Origin: Paraburkholderia antibiotica
GTDB lineage: Bacteria; Pseudomonadota; Gammaproteobacteria; Burkholderiales; Burkholderiaceae
Direction: 5' to 3'
Assembly (NCBI RefSeq): GCF_012927125.1
Contig: NZ_JABBFZ010000012.1
Span: 62,001-126,000 of the forward strand
Length of the DNA stretch: 64,000 bases
Made by a program: the position numbers and the translations under genes. Under the pieces are notes generated by a model. That model did not search any database, had not been told where the DNA came from, and worked only from the letters and a program-made list of their open reading frames with translations. Below are positions 26,476 to 35,801 of the stretch, piece by piece. Each line of letters opens with the position of its first letter. The first letter of the stretch is position 1.

Positions 26476-27339
26476 TCAGGCGGCGCAGGCCGTCTTGCTG
26501 TCCGGATGACACGCCGGACACGTCTTGCCCGCCACGTACAGCGGCGATTGCTGCTGCTCGGGCGTGACGACCGCGCGGCAGCCGAAGCATTGCGCGGTCG
26601 CGGTCGGTTCGAGTTGCGGGTTCAGCGCGGTGCGATAGTCGAACACGAAGCAGTCGCCGTGATAATGCGCGCCGCCGACTTCCTCGAAATACTTCAGGAT
26701 GCCGCCTTCGAGCTGGTAGACATTTTCGATGCCGACGTCCTTCATATGGATCGCGGCCTTCTCGCAGCGGATGCCGCCGGTGCAGAACGACACGACCGTC
26801 TTGCCTTCGAGGTCGGCGCGATTGTTCTCGATTACGGCCGGAAACTCGCTGAATTTCGTAATGCGATAGTCGAGCGCGTTGTCGAACGTGCCGACGTCGA
26901 CTTCGAACGCGTTGCGGGTGTCGAGCATCACGACGGGACGGCCCGCGTCGTCGTGACCGCGGTCGAGCCAGCTTTTCAGCGTGGGTGCGTCGACGAACGG
27001 TGCGCGGCCGAGTTCGGGGCGAATGGCCGGCTTTTTCATCGTGATGATTTCGCGCTTGAGCTTGACCAGCATGCGCGTGAACGGCTGCGACTCCGACAGG
27101 CTTTCCTTGAATTGCAGCGTTGCGAACTTGCCCTCGAACAGCGGATCGTGGCGGATGTAGTGAATGAACGCGTCGGTGTTCTCGCGCGTGCCGGCGACGA
27201 ACAGGTTGATGCCTTCCGGCGCGAGCAGCACGGTGCCGCGCAGCTCGAGCGCGTTGCAGCGCTCGGTGACGAGCGGGCGCCAGGCGGCGGTGTCTTCGAT
27301 GGTCGCGAAGTGATACGCGGAGAGATTGACGATACGCAT
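26476..27339 (-). CDS. trhO: tRNA U34 hydroxylase, rhodanese-like
   Basis: The 287-residue YceA/TrhO protein makes 5-hydroxyuridine at wobble position 34 with oxygen. The N-terminal ferredoxin-like domain (VNLSAYHFATIED, LLAPEGINLFVAG) is followed by a rhodanese domain. Its active-site loop is FCTGGIRCEKA, carrying the catalytic cysteine, and VVMLDTRNAFEVDVGTFDNAL precedes it. A C-terminal extension has four cysteines (CFGC and CPAC) that could bind zinc. It is co-directional with gluQRS 100 bases downstream and divergent from dnaE. Confidence 0.93.
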   Translation of the reverse strand: MRIVNLSAYHFATIEDTAAWRPLVTERCNALELRGTVLLAPEGINLFVAGTRENTDAFIHYIRHDPLFEGKFATLQFKESLSESQPFTRMLVKLKREIITMKKPAIRPELGRAPFVDAPTLKSWLDRGHDDAGRPVVMLDTRNAFEVDVGTFDNALDYRITKFSEFPAVIENNRADLEGKTVVSFCTGGIRCEKAAIHMKDVGIENVYQLEGGILKYFEEVGGAHYHGDCFVFDYRTALNPQLEPTATAQCFGCRAVVTPEQQQSPLYVAGKTCPACHPDSKTACAA

Positions 27340-27800
27340 GTGTGTTTAGCGGTAAAGATGGCCGGCGTGGCGAGGGACGGGGCGGCGGGCGGCGTGTCGT
27401 GCCGCGGGGCTTGCGTCGCCGCGTGGTCCACCTCGGGGGCCGTGGTTCGGCGCGTTGCCGGCCACGTCGGATCAGGCGAAACCGCTATTATCCCTCAACC
27501 CGGCGGTTTGCCCGAGTCGGCCGGATGGCTAATGGGTTGCGCTAGCGCAAAGACGGGTGTTGATGCGCGCTGCGAACGTGGGCGTTGGGTCGCCGTTGGC
27601 GCAAGGCTTGCAGCGCTGTGTCGGGCTGGGCGATGTCATTTGAGATGCCGAAACCGTTGCCGCAAACGTGGCCCGGACGGCGTCGCCATGTCGCACAAGC
27701 GCCGCTGCTCGTCGCCGTCGCGGTGCCCTCGCCAACCCCGTCCTGGCCGGATGGCCAACGCGCCGCTTCGACCTGAAATCCGGGGGAGGGTGGGGTTACA
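27340..27800. promoter_or_regulatory. Divergent promoter region between trhO and dnaE
   Basis: No gene is supported; the reading frames here have no recognisable product. TATTAT (27486-27491) is a possible -10 on the plus strand, giving dnaE a leader near 300 bases, but no good -35 accompanies it. The last 20 bases hold GGGGGAGGG ahead of the dnaE start. No strong hairpin was seen. Confidence 0.35.
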
Positions 27801-30800
27801 ATGTCGCCCATGTCAGATCCCCGCTTCGTTCATCTCCGCGTTCACTCCGAATTCTCGATTGCCGACGGCATCGTGCGTCTCGACGACATCGTCGCGGCGG
27901 CGGCCAAAGACGGTCAGGGCGCGCTCGCGCTCACCGACCTCGGCAACGCCTTCGGCCTCGTCCGTTTCTACCAGGAAGCGCGTGGCAATGGGGTCAAACC
28001 CATTGCCGGCTGCGACGTCTGGATCACCAATCCGGACGATCGCGACAAGCCTTCCCGTCTGCTGCTGCTGGTCAAGGACCGGCACGGTTATCTGAATCTC
28101 TGCGAGCTGCTCAGCAAGGCGTCGCTGACCAACCAGTATCGCGGCCGCGCGGAAGTCGAAGCCGGCTGGCTCGAGTCCGGTCTGGGCGAAGGGCTGCTCG
28201 CGCTGTCGGGCGCGCAGCAGGGCGACATCGGTCTCGCGCTCGCCGCCGGCAACGAAGAGGCGGCGAAGCGCAACGCGCAGCATTGGGCGAAGGTGTTCCC
28301 GGGCGGCTTCTATATCGAGTTGCAGCGCTGCGGCCAGCCGGGCGGCGAGCAGTACGTGCAGCAGGCGGTCGCGCTCGCGGCGGCGCTGAAACTGCCGGTC
28401 GTCGCGACGCACCCCATGCAGTTCATGACGCCGGACGACTTCACCGCGCACGAAGCGCGTGTGTGTATTTCCGAAGGCGACATTCTCGCCAATCCGCGTC
28501 GCCAGAAGCGTTTTACCTCAGAGCAGTATTTCCGTTCGCAGGAGGAGATGGCCGCGCTGTTCGCGGACATTCCGTCGGCGCTCGCCAACACCGTGCAGAT
28601 CGCGAAGCGCTGCAATCTGACGCTCGAACTCGGCAAGCCGAAGCTGCCGCTCTTTCCGACGCCCGACGGCATGTCGCTCGACGACTACCTCGTGCAGCTG
28701 TCGAAAGAGGGTCTCGAAAAGCGCCTCGAACAGCTCTATCCGGATGAGGCCGAACGCAGCGCGCAGCGCGCGACCTATTACGAGCGGCTCGAATTCGAGT
28801 GCGGCACGATCATCAAGATGGGCTTCCCGGGCTACTTCCTGATCGTCGCGGACTTTATCAACTGGGCGAAGAACAACGGCGTGCCGGTCGGGCCGGGGCG
28901 GGGTTCGGGCGCGGGTTCGCTGGTTGCGTACGCGCTCGGCGTGACCGATCTCGATCCGCTGCGCTACAACCTGCTGTTCGAGCGTTTCCTGAATCCTGAG
29001 CGGGTCTCGATGCCCGACTTCGACATCGACTTCTGCCAGCACGGGCGCGATCGCGTGATCCAGTACGTGAAGGAGAAGTACGGTGCGGACGCGGTGTCGC
29101 AGATCGCCACCTTCGGCACGATGGCGGCGAAGGCGGCGGTGCGCGACATTGGCCGCGTGCTCGATCTCGGCTACATGTTCACGGACGGTATCGCGAAGCT
29201 GATCCCGTTCAAGCCGGGCAAGCACGTGACGATCGCCGACGCGATGAAGGAAGAGCCGCTCTTGCAGGAGCGCTTCGACAACGAAGACGAAGTGCACCAG
29301 TTGCTCGAACTCGCGCAGCGCGTCGAAGGCTTGACGCGTAACGTCGGCATGCACGCGGGCGGCGTGCTGATCGCGCCCGGCAAGCTGACCGATTTCTGCC
29401 CGCTGTACACGCAGGGCGACGAAAGCGGTGTCGTCAGCCAGTACGACAAGGACGACGTCGAAGCGGTCGGCCTCGTCAAGTTCGACTTTCTGGGCCTGAC
29501 CACGCTGACCATTCTGGATTGGGCCGAGCGCTACATCCGCCGTCTCGATCCGTCGAAGCAGGACTGGTCGCTGGCCCAGGTGCCGCTCGACGACCAGGCG
29601 TCGTTCTCGATCCTGAAGAAAGCGAACACGGTCGCCGTGTTCCAGCTGGAAAGCCGCGGCATGCAGGGCATGCTGAAGGACGCGCAGCCCGACCGCTTCG
29701 AGGACATCATCGCGCTCGTCGCGTTGTACCGTCCGGGCCCGATGGACCTGATCCCGAGCTTCTGCGCGCGTAAGCACGGCCGCGAGGTGGTGGAATATCC
29801 GGACCCGCGCGTCGAACCTGTTCTGAAAGAGACCTACGGCATCATGGTCTACCAGGAGCAGGTGATGCAGATGGCGCAGATCATCGGCGGTTATTCGCTC
29901 GGTGGCGCCGACCTGCTGCGTCGCGCGATGGGTAAGAAGAAGCCCGAGGAAATGGCCAAGCACCGCGAAATTTTCGCGGAAGGCGCGGCCAAGAACGGTC
30001 TCACACGCGAGAAAGCGGACGAGACGTTCGACCTGATGGAGAAGTTCGCGGGCTACGGCTTCAACAAGTCGCACGCGGCCGCGTATGCGCTGCTCGCGTA
30101 CCACACCGCGTGGCTCAAGGCGCACCATCCGGCCGAATTCATGGCGGCGAATATGTCGCTCGCGATGGACGACACGGACAAGGTCAAGATCCTGTTCGAG
30201 GACTGCCTCACGAACAGGATGGCCGTGTTGCCGCCGGACGTGAACCTGTCCGCGTATCGCTTCGAGCCGGTCGCGGAAGCCGACGGCAAGCGCTCGCGCA
30301 CGATCCGCTACGGTCTGGGCGCGATCAAGGGCAGCGGCCAGAATGCGATCGAAGAAATCCTGCGCGCGCGCGAGGACGGTCCGTTCATCGATATTTTCGA
30401 TTTCTGCAATCGCGTCGATCGCCGCATCGTCAATCGCCGCACGATCGAGGCCCTGATCCGCGCCGGTGCGTTCGATTCGCTGCATGCGAACCGCGCGCAA
30501 CTGATCGCCTCGGTGTCGCTCGCGATGGAAGCGGCCGAGCAGGCAGCGGCCAATGCGTTGCAGGCGGGGCTGTTCGACATGGGCGATGCGCCGTCGCAGG
30601 GCCACGAGCTCATCGACGAGGCGGAGTGGCCGGAAAAGCGCAAGCTCCAGGAAGAGAAGGCCGCACTCGGCTTCTACCTGTCGGGCCACCTGTTCGACGC
30701 ATACAAGGACGAAGTGCGCCGCTTCGTGCGCCAGAAGATCGGTGAACTGAAAGAAGGGCGCGACAAGCTGGTCGCGGGCGTGATCGTGTCGCTGCGCACG

Positions 30801-31376
30801 CAGATGACCCAGCGCGGCAAGATGCTGATCGCGCTGCTCGACGACGGCAGCGGCCAGTGCGAAGTGACGGTCTTCAACGAGGTCTTCGAAGAGCATAAGC
30901 AGCTGTTCAAGGAAGACGAACTGCTGGTGGTGCAGGGCCAGGCGCGTAACGACGCATTTACGGGCGGCATCCGCTTCACCGTCGAGACGGTGATGGACCT
31001 CGGCCGCGCGCGTTGCCGTTACGCGGATTCGGTCAAGGTGCAGATGAACGGCAATGCGGATGCGTCGGCGTTGCGGCGTGTGCTCGAAGCGCACGGCGCG
31101 GGCAAGAACGAGCCGGCCGCGGCGCCGGCTCCCGCTCCGGCGGCGTCCGGACGTGGTAATGGCGGCAATGGTGGCGGGCGCGGCGGCTTCGGCGGCGACC
31201 GGCAGCGTCAGCCGGTGCAGATTCCGAACGGGCTCGCGGTGCAGGTCGTATATCGCAGCGAAAACGCGCAAGGCGAAATGCGTCTTGGCGACGCCTGGCG
31301 CGTGAAGCCGACCGACGAACTGCTCGCCGCGTTGCGTGGCGAGTTCGCGGGCAGCTCGATTGAGATCGTCTATTGA
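27801..31376 (+). CDS. dnaE: DNA polymerase III alpha subunit
   Basis: The 1191-residue replicative polymerase has an N-terminal PHP domain (FVHLRVHSEFSIADGIVRL). The palm/finger core holds catalytic aspartates in MPDFDIDFCQHGRD and the nearby GPGRGSGAGSLVAYALGVTDLDPL. The HhH/tau-binding region carries EKFAGYGFNKSHAAAYALLAYHTAWLK, and a C-terminal OB domain follows. A glycine-rich linker (GRGNGGNGGGRGGFGGD, about residue 1125) precedes the last 50 residues. Two ATGs are possible, at 27801 and 27810; the first is closer to the GGGGGAGGG site. It is essential and probably monocistronic. Confidence 0.97.
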   Translation: MSPMSDPRFVHLRVHSEFSIADGIVRLDDIVAAAAKDGQGALALTDLGNAFGLVRFYQEARGNGVKPIAGCDVWITNPDDRDKPSRLLLLVKDRHGYLNLCELLSKASLTNQYRGRAEVEAGWLESGLGEGLLALSGAQQGDIGLALAAGNEEAAKRNAQHWAKVFPGGFYIELQRCGQPGGEQYVQQAVALAAALKLPVVATHPMQFMTPDDFTAHEARVCISEGDILANPRRQKRFTSEQYFRSQEEMAALFADIPSALANTVQIAKRCNLTLELGKPKLPLFPTPDGMSLDDYLVQLSKEGLEKRLEQLYPDEAERSAQRATYYERLEFECGTIIKMGFPGYFLIVADFINWAKNNGVPVGPGRGSGAGSLVAYALGVTDLDPLRYNLLFERFLNPERVSMPDFDIDFCQHGRDRVIQYVKEKYGADAVSQIATFGTMAAKAAVRDIGRVLDLGYMFTDGIAKLIPFKPGKHVTIADAMKEEPLLQERFDNEDEVHQLLELAQRVEGLTRNVGMHAGGVLIAPGKLTDFCPLYTQGDESGVVSQYDKDDVEAVGLVKFDFLGLTTLTILDWAERYIRRLDPSKQDWSLAQVPLDDQASFSILKKANTVAVFQLESRGMQGMLKDAQPDRFEDIIALVALYRPGPMDLIPSFCARKHGREVVEYPDPRVEPVLKETYGIMVYQEQVMQMAQIIGGYSLGGADLLRRAMGKKKPEEMAKHREIFAEGAAKNGLTREKADETFDLMEKFAGYGFNKSHAAAYALLAYHTAWLKAHHPAEFMAANMSLAMDDTDKVKILFEDCLTNRMAVLPPDVNLSAYRFEPVAEADGKRSRTIRYGLGAIKGSGQNAIEEILRAREDGPFIDIFDFCNRVDRRIVNRRTIEALIRAGAFDSLHANRAQLIASVSLAMEAAEQAAANALQAGLFDMGDAPSQGHELIDEAEWPEKRKLQEEKAALGFYLSGHLFDAYKDEVRRFVRQKIGELKEGRDKLVAGVIVSLRTQMTQRGKMLIALLDDGSGQCEVTVFNEVFEEHKQLFKEDELLVVQGQARNDAFTGGIRFTVETVMDLGRARCRYADSVKVQMNGNADASALRRVLEAHGAGKNEPAAAPAPAPAASGRGNGGNGGGRGGFGGDRQRQPVQIPNGLAVQVVYRSENAQGEMRLGDAWRVKPTDELLAALRGEFAGSSIEIVY

Positions 31377-31382
31377 TGCACA

Positions 31383-31414
31383 GTTGTGCCCGCGCGGTCT
31401 CGTGCGGGCACAAC
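31383..31414. terminator. Candidate terminator hairpin after dnaE
   Basis: An 11-bp perfect stem, GTTGTGCCCGC with GCGGGCACAAC, and a 10-base loop lie directly after the dnaE stop and before the end of the convergent glycosyltransferase gene. No clear T-run follows, so efficiency is uncertain. Confidence 0.6.
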
Positions 31415-31485
31415 GCTGTTAGCCGGTGGCGTGTCTGGGCGACCAGCCGGTCAGCCCGCCAACCGTTCTTCCTTCATCCCGTCGC

Positions 31486-32247
31486 CTACCGGCCGCCGGT
31501 TTTCTCCAGCCGCGAGAGCTTCAGAAACCGGTAGTACACCGTCTCTGCGTTGAACAGCGCGATCATCAGGCCGGCGCGGCCGTCCAGAAAGCCGCGTCGC
31601 AGCAGGTAGGTTCGCACGAACGCCCACAGGCCGCGCCCGAGCGCGAGTCGAATGCTGCCTTTCTGACCGGCTTCGTAGCGTTGCCGCGCGCCGGCGGTCG
31701 AATAGGCGTCGAGTTTACGCAGTACGCCCTCGTAGTCCTCGTACGAGTAGTGCATCAGTTTGCCGCTCAGGCGCTGGGCGGGCGTGTCGAACACGAGCCG
31801 TTCGTGCACGAGGTCGGTGGAGAAGCGCGCGGTGCCGCGCTTGAACAGGCGCGGAATCCAGTCCGGATACCAGCCGCTGTGATGCACCCACTGGCCGCAG
31901 AAGCTCGACAGACGATCCACCGCGTAGACCTCGGCGGTGGGGGCGGCGATGGTGGCGCGGATCGATGTGGCGAGTTCCGGCGTGACGATTTCGTCGGCGT
32001 CGAGCGACAGGATCCAGTCCGTCGTCAGCGCATCGACTGCGCGGTTCTTTTGCGGGCCGAAGCCCGGCCAGTCCGTCTGTTCGATGACGCGGGCGCCGTG
32101 CGCGCGGGCGATGTCGGCGGTGCCGTCGGTGCTGCCGCCGTCGATCACGACGATCTGATCGGCGAAGGCCACGGCCTGCAGGCATTCGGCCAGTCGCACC
32201 GCCGCGTTGCGGGTGATCAGGGCGACGCCAAGAGTGGTTTTTTGCAT
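31486..32247 (-). CDS. Family 2 glycosyltransferase, WaaE/KdtX-like LPS core enzyme
   Basis: This 253-residue GT-A fold enzyme begins LGVALITRNAAVRLAECLQAV and has the nucleotide-sugar site ILSLDADEIVTPEL, with DAD in place of the usual DXD. VIDGGSTDGTADIARAHGARV is the conserved second motif. The C-terminal part (HHSGWYPDWIPRLFKRG, HYSYEDYEGVLRKLDAYSTAGA) matches the WaaE/KdtX group, which adds glucose to LPS core heptose. It lies next to msbA in a stretch of glycosyltransferases, consistent with core oligosaccharide assembly at the inner membrane. The exact sugar is uncertain. Confidence 0.87.
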   Translation of the reverse strand: MQKTTLGVALITRNAAVRLAECLQAVAFADQIVVIDGGSTDGTADIARAHGARVIEQTDWPGFGPQKNRAVDALTTDWILSLDADEIVTPELATSIRATIAAPTAEVYAVDRLSSFCGQWVHHSGWYPDWIPRLFKRGTARFSTDLVHERLVFDTPAQRLSGKLMHYSYEDYEGVLRKLDAYSTAGARQRYEAGQKGSIRLALGRGLWAFVRTYLLRRGFLDGRAGLMIALFNAETVYYRFLKLSRLEKTGGR

Positions 32248-32628
32248 ACCTGGTAGCGTGGAGGACGAAGACGGAGCGGATTACGCGAGCCGGACCCGGT
32301 GCGCCCGGGCACGTTGGTTCAATAAGCGTGGTTGGCGCGGCTGAATTTGCGCTTGGCGCAGCGCAAAACGCGTTGCGTCGGCATTCCTGTGGCATGACCG
32401 CGCCAGCCGTCCGGCGAGCAGCGCATGCCCGCCCGCGGGCAGCGAGGAGTATACACAGCCCATCCGGCCCTACACTAGCGTACCGATCCGCCAGGTGTTC
32501 CGCGCATTCCGTCAGGCGCGCCGTCCCGGCCGTCATCATCAACCGATTACAATGCTCATTTTTAATATTTCACGCGGCGGCCAGGCCGTGCGCCGCGTGT
32601 TCGCCGTTCCGCATTTCCAGAGGATTCC
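32248..32628. promoter_or_regulatory. Divergent promoter region, glycosyltransferase and msbA
   Basis: No gene is supported. TACAAT (32548-32553) is a strong -10 candidate on the plus strand, about 80 bases before msbA; its -35 is poor. The surrounding sequence is less GC-rich than the neighbouring genes between about 32555 and 32575. A GAGGA site precedes the TTG start at 32629. Confidence 0.45.
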
Positions 32629-34422
32629 TTGAGCGCGAAGCCAACCTTAAGCAAACCCATCGGGACAGGCGATGCGTCGTCGCCGGCCGTCGTCCTGCGC
32701 CGCCTGTGGCCGTTCATCAAGCCGCTGCTGTGGGTCGTATGCGGCGCGATCGTCGCGATGGCGGTGAGCGCCGGCACCGACGCCGCCATTCCCGCGCTGC
32801 TCAAGCCGCTGCTCGACAAGGGCTTCGGCTCGCATGCGATCGACAAGACCAAGTGGCTCGTGCCGATCGCGGTGATCGGCCTCGCGCTGGTGCGCGGCGT
32901 GTCGCAATACGCGTCCGGCTACCTCCTCGCGTACGTGTCGAACAAGATCCTGCTTGAGCTGCGCCTGAAGATGTTCGACCGGATGATCCACACGAGCGTC
33001 GCGTTTTTCCAGCGTGAAACCGCGAGCACGGTGATCAACGCGATCGTCTTCGAGGTCAACCAGATCCTGAACGTGCTGCTGAGCGTGATGGTCACGCTGG
33101 TGCGCGATTCGCTGACGGTGATCTTCCTGCTCGGCTACCTGTTCTATCTGAACTGGCGCCTGACGTTGATCGTCGCGGTGCTGCTGCCGGGCATCGGCTG
33201 GCTGGTCGGCAAGATCAACCGCCGGCTGCGGCGCCTGAACCGCGAGCATCAGCTGCTGACCAACGAGCTGTCGTACATCGTCGAGGAGACGGTGGGCGGC
33301 TACAAGGTCGTCAAGGTGCACAACGGCGAGCAGTACGAGATGGACCGCTTTACCGCGATGAGCCGGCTTCTGCGCGGCTACGCGATGCGCATGACGGTGT
33401 CGGGCGGCCTCGCGCAGCCGTTGACGCAGTTCCTCGCGTCGATCGCGCTCGCGGTCGTGATCACGATCGCGGTGGTGCAGTCGTCGTCGGATCAGACGAC
33501 GGTCGGCGGCTTTGTCGCGTTCGTCACGTCGATGCTGCTGATCATCTCGCCGCTCAAGCATCTGATGGACGTGAACCAGCCGCTGCAGCGCGGCATGACC
33601 GCGGCCGAGCTGATCTTCGGCCTGATCGACGAGCCGGCCGAGCCGGCAGGCGGCGGCAAGCCGCTCGAGCGTGCGCGCGGCGAAGTCGAGTTCCGCGACG
33701 TGTCGTTCAACTACGGCACCAACTCGACGCACAACCGTCACACGCTCGATCAGGTGTCGTTCAAGGTGGCGCCGGGCGAAATGGTGGCGCTCGCCGGCCC
33801 GTCGGGCAGCGGCAAGACCACGCTCGTGAACCTGCTGCCGCGCTTTTTCGATCCGACCGGCGGCGCGATCCTGGTCGACGGCGTCGCGCTGCCGGAATAC
33901 GACCTGCACGCGTTGCGCAGCCAGATCGCGATGGTGAGCCAGGACGTCGTGCTGTTCAACGACACGGTCGCGCACAACGTCGCGTACGGTCAGCCGGCCG
34001 ATCCGGAGAAGGTCAAGGCGGCGCTGCGCGCGGCCAACCTGTGGGACACCGTGCAGGCGATGCCGCAGGGCATCGAGACGCTGGTCGGCGACAACGGCAT
34101 GATGCTGTCGGGCGGCCAGCGCCAGCGTCTGGCAATCGCGCGCGCGATCTACAAGGACGCGCCGATCCTGATTCTCGACGAAGCGACCTCGGCGCTCGAT
34201 TCCGAGTCCGAGCGCCACGTGCAGGCCGCGCTCGAAACCTTGATGAAGGGCCGCACGACGCTCGTGATCGCGCACCGTCTGTCGACCATCGAGCGGGCCA
34301 ACCGCATTCTGGTGATGGAAGCGGGGCGGATCGTCGAGCGCGGCAGCCATCGCGAGCTGCTGGCGCAGGACGGGCTGTACGCGCATCTGCATCGGATTCA
34401 GTTTCAGCAGACGGCGGCGTAG
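32629..34422 (+). CDS. msbA: Lipid A flippase, ABC transporter MsbA
   Basis: The 597-residue half transporter has six membrane helices in residues 25-310. Its nucleotide-binding domain carries Walker A GPSGSGKTT, the Q-loop in AMVSQDVVLFND, signature LSGGQRQR, Walker B PILILDEATSALD and switch histidine in IAHRLSTIERANRI. MsbA flips core-lipid A across the inner membrane. The start codon is TTG at 32629 with AGAGGA four bases upstream; no ATG gives a full-length family protein. Its position among glycosyltransferases supports LPS export. Confidence 0.95.
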   Translation: MSAKPTLSKPIGTGDASSPAVVLRRLWPFIKPLLWVVCGAIVAMAVSAGTDAAIPALLKPLLDKGFGSHAIDKTKWLVPIAVIGLALVRGVSQYASGYLLAYVSNKILLELRLKMFDRMIHTSVAFFQRETASTVINAIVFEVNQILNVLLSVMVTLVRDSLTVIFLLGYLFYLNWRLTLIVAVLLPGIGWLVGKINRRLRRLNREHQLLTNELSYIVEETVGGYKVVKVHNGEQYEMDRFTAMSRLLRGYAMRMTVSGGLAQPLTQFLASIALAVVITIAVVQSSSDQTTVGGFVAFVTSMLLIISPLKHLMDVNQPLQRGMTAAELIFGLIDEPAEPAGGGKPLERARGEVEFRDVSFNYGTNSTHNRHTLDQVSFKVAPGEMVALAGPSGSGKTTLVNLLPRFFDPTGGAILVDGVALPEYDLHALRSQIAMVSQDVVLFNDTVAHNVAYGQPADPEKVKAALRAANLWDTVQAMPQGIETLVGDNGMMLSGGQRQRLAIARAIYKDAPILILDEATSALDSESERHVQAALETLMKGRTTLVIAHRLSTIERANRILVMEAGRIVERGSHRELLAQDGLYAHLHRIQFQQTAA

Positions 34423-34613
34423 GCGCGAGCCGACGCAGGACGGTGGCGCGCGCTAGCGCGCCGCCGATTCTCCACAGCCCGTTTCCACCTTCCCTTTTGA
34501 GTGTTCCACTATCTGGGATAGTGTTGCGTTTTTATCTCAGTTTGTTGCGCTTTTTGGGCACTCCCCGCATGCTGGCGGGCAATGACAGCCAGCGTAGCGG
34601 AAATCGACTACCC

Positions 34614-35660
34614 ATGTTTGACGACGATCCGAGCAAACCGCTCGTCTCCATCGCGCTCGCGACGTACAACGGCCGCACCTATCTCCCCGAGCTGCTCGCT
34701 TCGCTCGAAGCGCAAAGCTGGCCGAATCTCGAAGTAGTCGTTTCCGACGACGCCTCCAGCGACGGTACCCCCGAACTGCTCGCCGCCTACGCAGGGCGGG
34801 TGCCGGTGCGGCTCGTCGGCGACGGCACGCGTGCCGGCATCGTCGGTAATTTCGAGCGTGCTCTCGCCGGTTGCCGCGGCGAGTATGTTGCGCTCGCCGA
34901 TCAGGACGACGTCTGGGCGCCCGAAAAAATCACCGATCTGATGCGCGAGCTGCAAAGCGTGGAAAGCGCGCGCGGCAATGCGATGCCGGTGCTCGCGTTC
35001 TGCGACATCGAGCTTGTCGATTCGACGCTGTGCTGTCTGTCGCGCTCGCTGTTCGACGTCACCGCCAAGTCGCGTGGCGCGGGGCGTCTGCGCGATTTTC
35101 TGCTGAGCAACCACGTGCCCGGCTGCGCGATGCTGGTCAATCGCGCGACGCTCGAACGCGCATTGCCGTTCCCGGCCGGGATCGTGATGCACGACTGGTG
35201 GCTTGCGATGGTGGTCGCGTCGTTCGGCGAGATGCGTCACGTCGCGGCGCCGCATCTGAAATATCGGCAGCACGACGGCAACGCGGTCGGCGCGAGCGCG
35301 ACCAACCAGCGCGAGGCGCGCGACGAATGCGCCGCCGAGGCCGCGCAGCGGCGCGGCGCGAGCCGGCGTCGGCAGATCGACGGGATTGCGGATCAGGTGC
35401 GCGTGTTCGCGCAGCGCTTCGGGGCCGAACTGCCTGCCGACGCCCGCGACGACATGCATGCGTTCTCACGCGGCGTCGCGTGCTGGCGCGGCGCGTTCGA
35501 GTTCGTGATGATCAGCCATACCGGTGAGTCGTTTATCCGCGCGGTGAAGATGCTGCGGCGCTTGCGCGCGAACGTGCTGAGCTTTGGCGTCGAGACGCGG
35601 CGCCCGAGCTTTTCGAGCCGATTGCGGCAGCGGCGGGGCGCGCCGCGGAGTATTTCCTGA
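34614..35660 (+). CDS. Family 2 glycosyltransferase
   Basis: In this 348-residue protein, residues 8-110 form a GT-A domain with SIALATYNGRTYLPELLASLEAQSW, VVSDDASSDGTPELL and the metal-site region YVALADQDDVWAPEKI. The middle part (FLLSNHVPGCAMLVNRATLERALPFPAGIVMHDWWLA) is typical of rhamnosyl- and related transferases acting on O-antigen or core. The last 80 residues are Arg-rich. The start is the ATG at 34614; an ATG 45 bases earlier is also possible. It is co-directional with msbA after a 191-base gap. Confidence 0.85.
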   Translation: MFDDDPSKPLVSIALATYNGRTYLPELLASLEAQSWPNLEVVVSDDASSDGTPELLAAYAGRVPVRLVGDGTRAGIVGNFERALAGCRGEYVALADQDDVWAPEKITDLMRELQSVESARGNAMPVLAFCDIELVDSTLCCLSRSLFDVTAKSRGAGRLRDFLLSNHVPGCAMLVNRATLERALPFPAGIVMHDWWLAMVVASFGEMRHVAAPHLKYRQHDGNAVGASATNQREARDECAAEAAQRRGASRRRQIDGIADQVRVFAQRFGAELPADARDDMHAFSRGVACWRGAFEFVMISHTGESFIRAVKMLRRLRANVLSFGVETRRPSFSSRLRQRRGAPRSIS

Positions 35661-35801
35661 CGCGGCCGAACGCGTTTCCAGTTTGTTTGCCGAGTGCTTC
35701 TCAGGCACTTCCCAGGCACTGCTAACGCGCTTCCAGTTTGCTTCCCAAGCGCTTCCGGGGCGCTTCCCACGCGCTCCCGGGACCCGCCCGGGTCCTTCCC
35801 G

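Noticed and set aside
28518..31271. Minus-strand frame of 917 codons antisense to dnaE
   Set aside because: It lies entirely within dnaE, with Arg/His/Asp-rich composition and no motif. It is a shadow frame.
32647..34392. Minus-strand frame of 581 codons antisense to msbA
   Set aside because: It lies within msbA, whose ABC motifs are unambiguous; the antisense frame is Arg/His-rich with no domain.
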